This document shows positions 19,276 through 19,372 of a stretch of DNA of 19,372 nt, in pieces. The notes beneath the pieces are model-generated. The model saw only the letters and a program-made list of their open reading frames with translations, made no database searches and was not told the DNA's origin. The stretch is from contig DATBGS010000160.1 in assembly GCA_036557885.1 (NCBI GenBank), forward strand, positions 1-19,372, in the 5' to 3' direction. This DNA is from DATBGS01 sp036557885. GTDB lineage: Bacteria > Chloroflexota > Ktedonobacteria > Ktedonobacterales > DATBGS01. The first letter of the stretch is position 1. Each line of letters begins with the position of its first letter. The translations under genes were made by a program, and so were the position numbers.

Positions 19276-19372
19276 ATGTTGACGTTCGAGCATCCCCATC
19301 TCAAGCCGGAGTACCTCCAGGCGGCTAAAGCCGCGCCGCCTCCGCCCGCCGAGCCGTTCCCGCGCCAACGCA
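19276..19372 (+). CDS. Start of an unidentified gene, cut by the window end
   Basis: ATG at 19276 follows AGGAGGG by 8 nt and continues in frame to the end of the window. The first 32 residues begin MLTFEHPHLKPEYLQAAKAA and continue with PPPPAEPFPRQR. I do not recognise the family from so little. The strong promoter and regulated-looking leader suggest an abundant or tightly controlled product. The codons at 19321-19334 form GCGGCT-AA-AGCCGC, similar to intergenic palindromes of such genomes, so part of the opening may derive from a repeat. Confidence 0.7.
   Translation, partial: MLTFEHPHLKPEYLQAAKAAPPPPAEPFPRQR

Overview
The window looks like chromosomal DNA of a GC-rich, free-living bacterium, most likely a Chloroflexota member of the Ktedonobacteria type. 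The evidence is: proline/threonine-rich 'PTPTNTP'-like stalks on several surface proteins, a class E/F-like sortase, Q/G/P-rich single-pass membrane proteins with glycine-rich TM ends, and consensus TTGACA-N17-TATACT promoters. This assignment is inference from style; no rRNA or marker gene is present to prove it.

Layout. (1) 37-2448 (-): penicillin-acylase-family N-terminal nucleophile hydrolase. (2) About 2551-3978: a TnpB-only IS200/IS605 (IS1341-like) element with an intact RuvC triad, a hairpin at each end and its own near-consensus promoter. It lies between the acylase gene and the next promoter. (3) 4087-5825 (+): two paralogous single-pass membrane proteins, one with a zinc ribbon and one with a Q/G/P-rich N-terminus, each behind its own near-identical promoter. 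(4) 5892-8159 (-): ArnT/PMT-like GT-C glycosyltransferase, convergent with the previous gene across a strong hairpin. (5) 8373-9131 (+): lipoprotein with a duplicated Cys-rich domain, followed by a 217-bp palindromic element (9130-9346). (6) 9374-15937 (-): a run of seven genes, in transcription order sortase, stalked membrane protein, FAD/NAD(P)-[2Fe-2S] oxidoreductase with a membrane anchor, ApbE flavin transferase, ferric-reductase-like haem membrane protein, signal peptidase I and a nitrilase-family amidase. (7) 16196-16729 (+): small membrane protein with its own promoter and terminator. (8) tRNA-Gly(UCC) (-), then hpt (-). (9) 17812-18852 (+): soluble orphan histidine kinase, followed by dispersed palindromic repeats. 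(10) 19067 to the end (+): a strong promoter and a highly structured leader of about 180 nt in front of a gene that runs off the window.

How the genes may work together. The oxidoreductase, ApbE and haem protein are tightly spaced (25 bp apart, then 16 bp overlapping). They read as a membrane electron-transfer module in which NAD(P)H passes electrons through FAD and [2Fe-2S] to a two-haem transmembrane protein. ApbE implies a covalently flavinylated partner, but none is visible here. Sortase, signal peptidase and the Pro/Thr-stalked proteins suggest that the cluster faces the cell surface.

The most interesting signals are these. The leader at 19096-19275 has an anti-Shine-Dalgarno strand that can pair either with a 12-nt upstream strand or with the ribosome binding site, and a possible 16-codon upstream ORF stops inside that strand. 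The end of the oxidoreductase gene may be frameshifted: one added base in a run of five C would give a plausible tail ending in a GTGA overlap with apbE. The tnpB gene appears to be transcribed as a leaderless mRNA. The palindromic elements at 9130-9346 and 18895-19008 share a 23-nt identical core.
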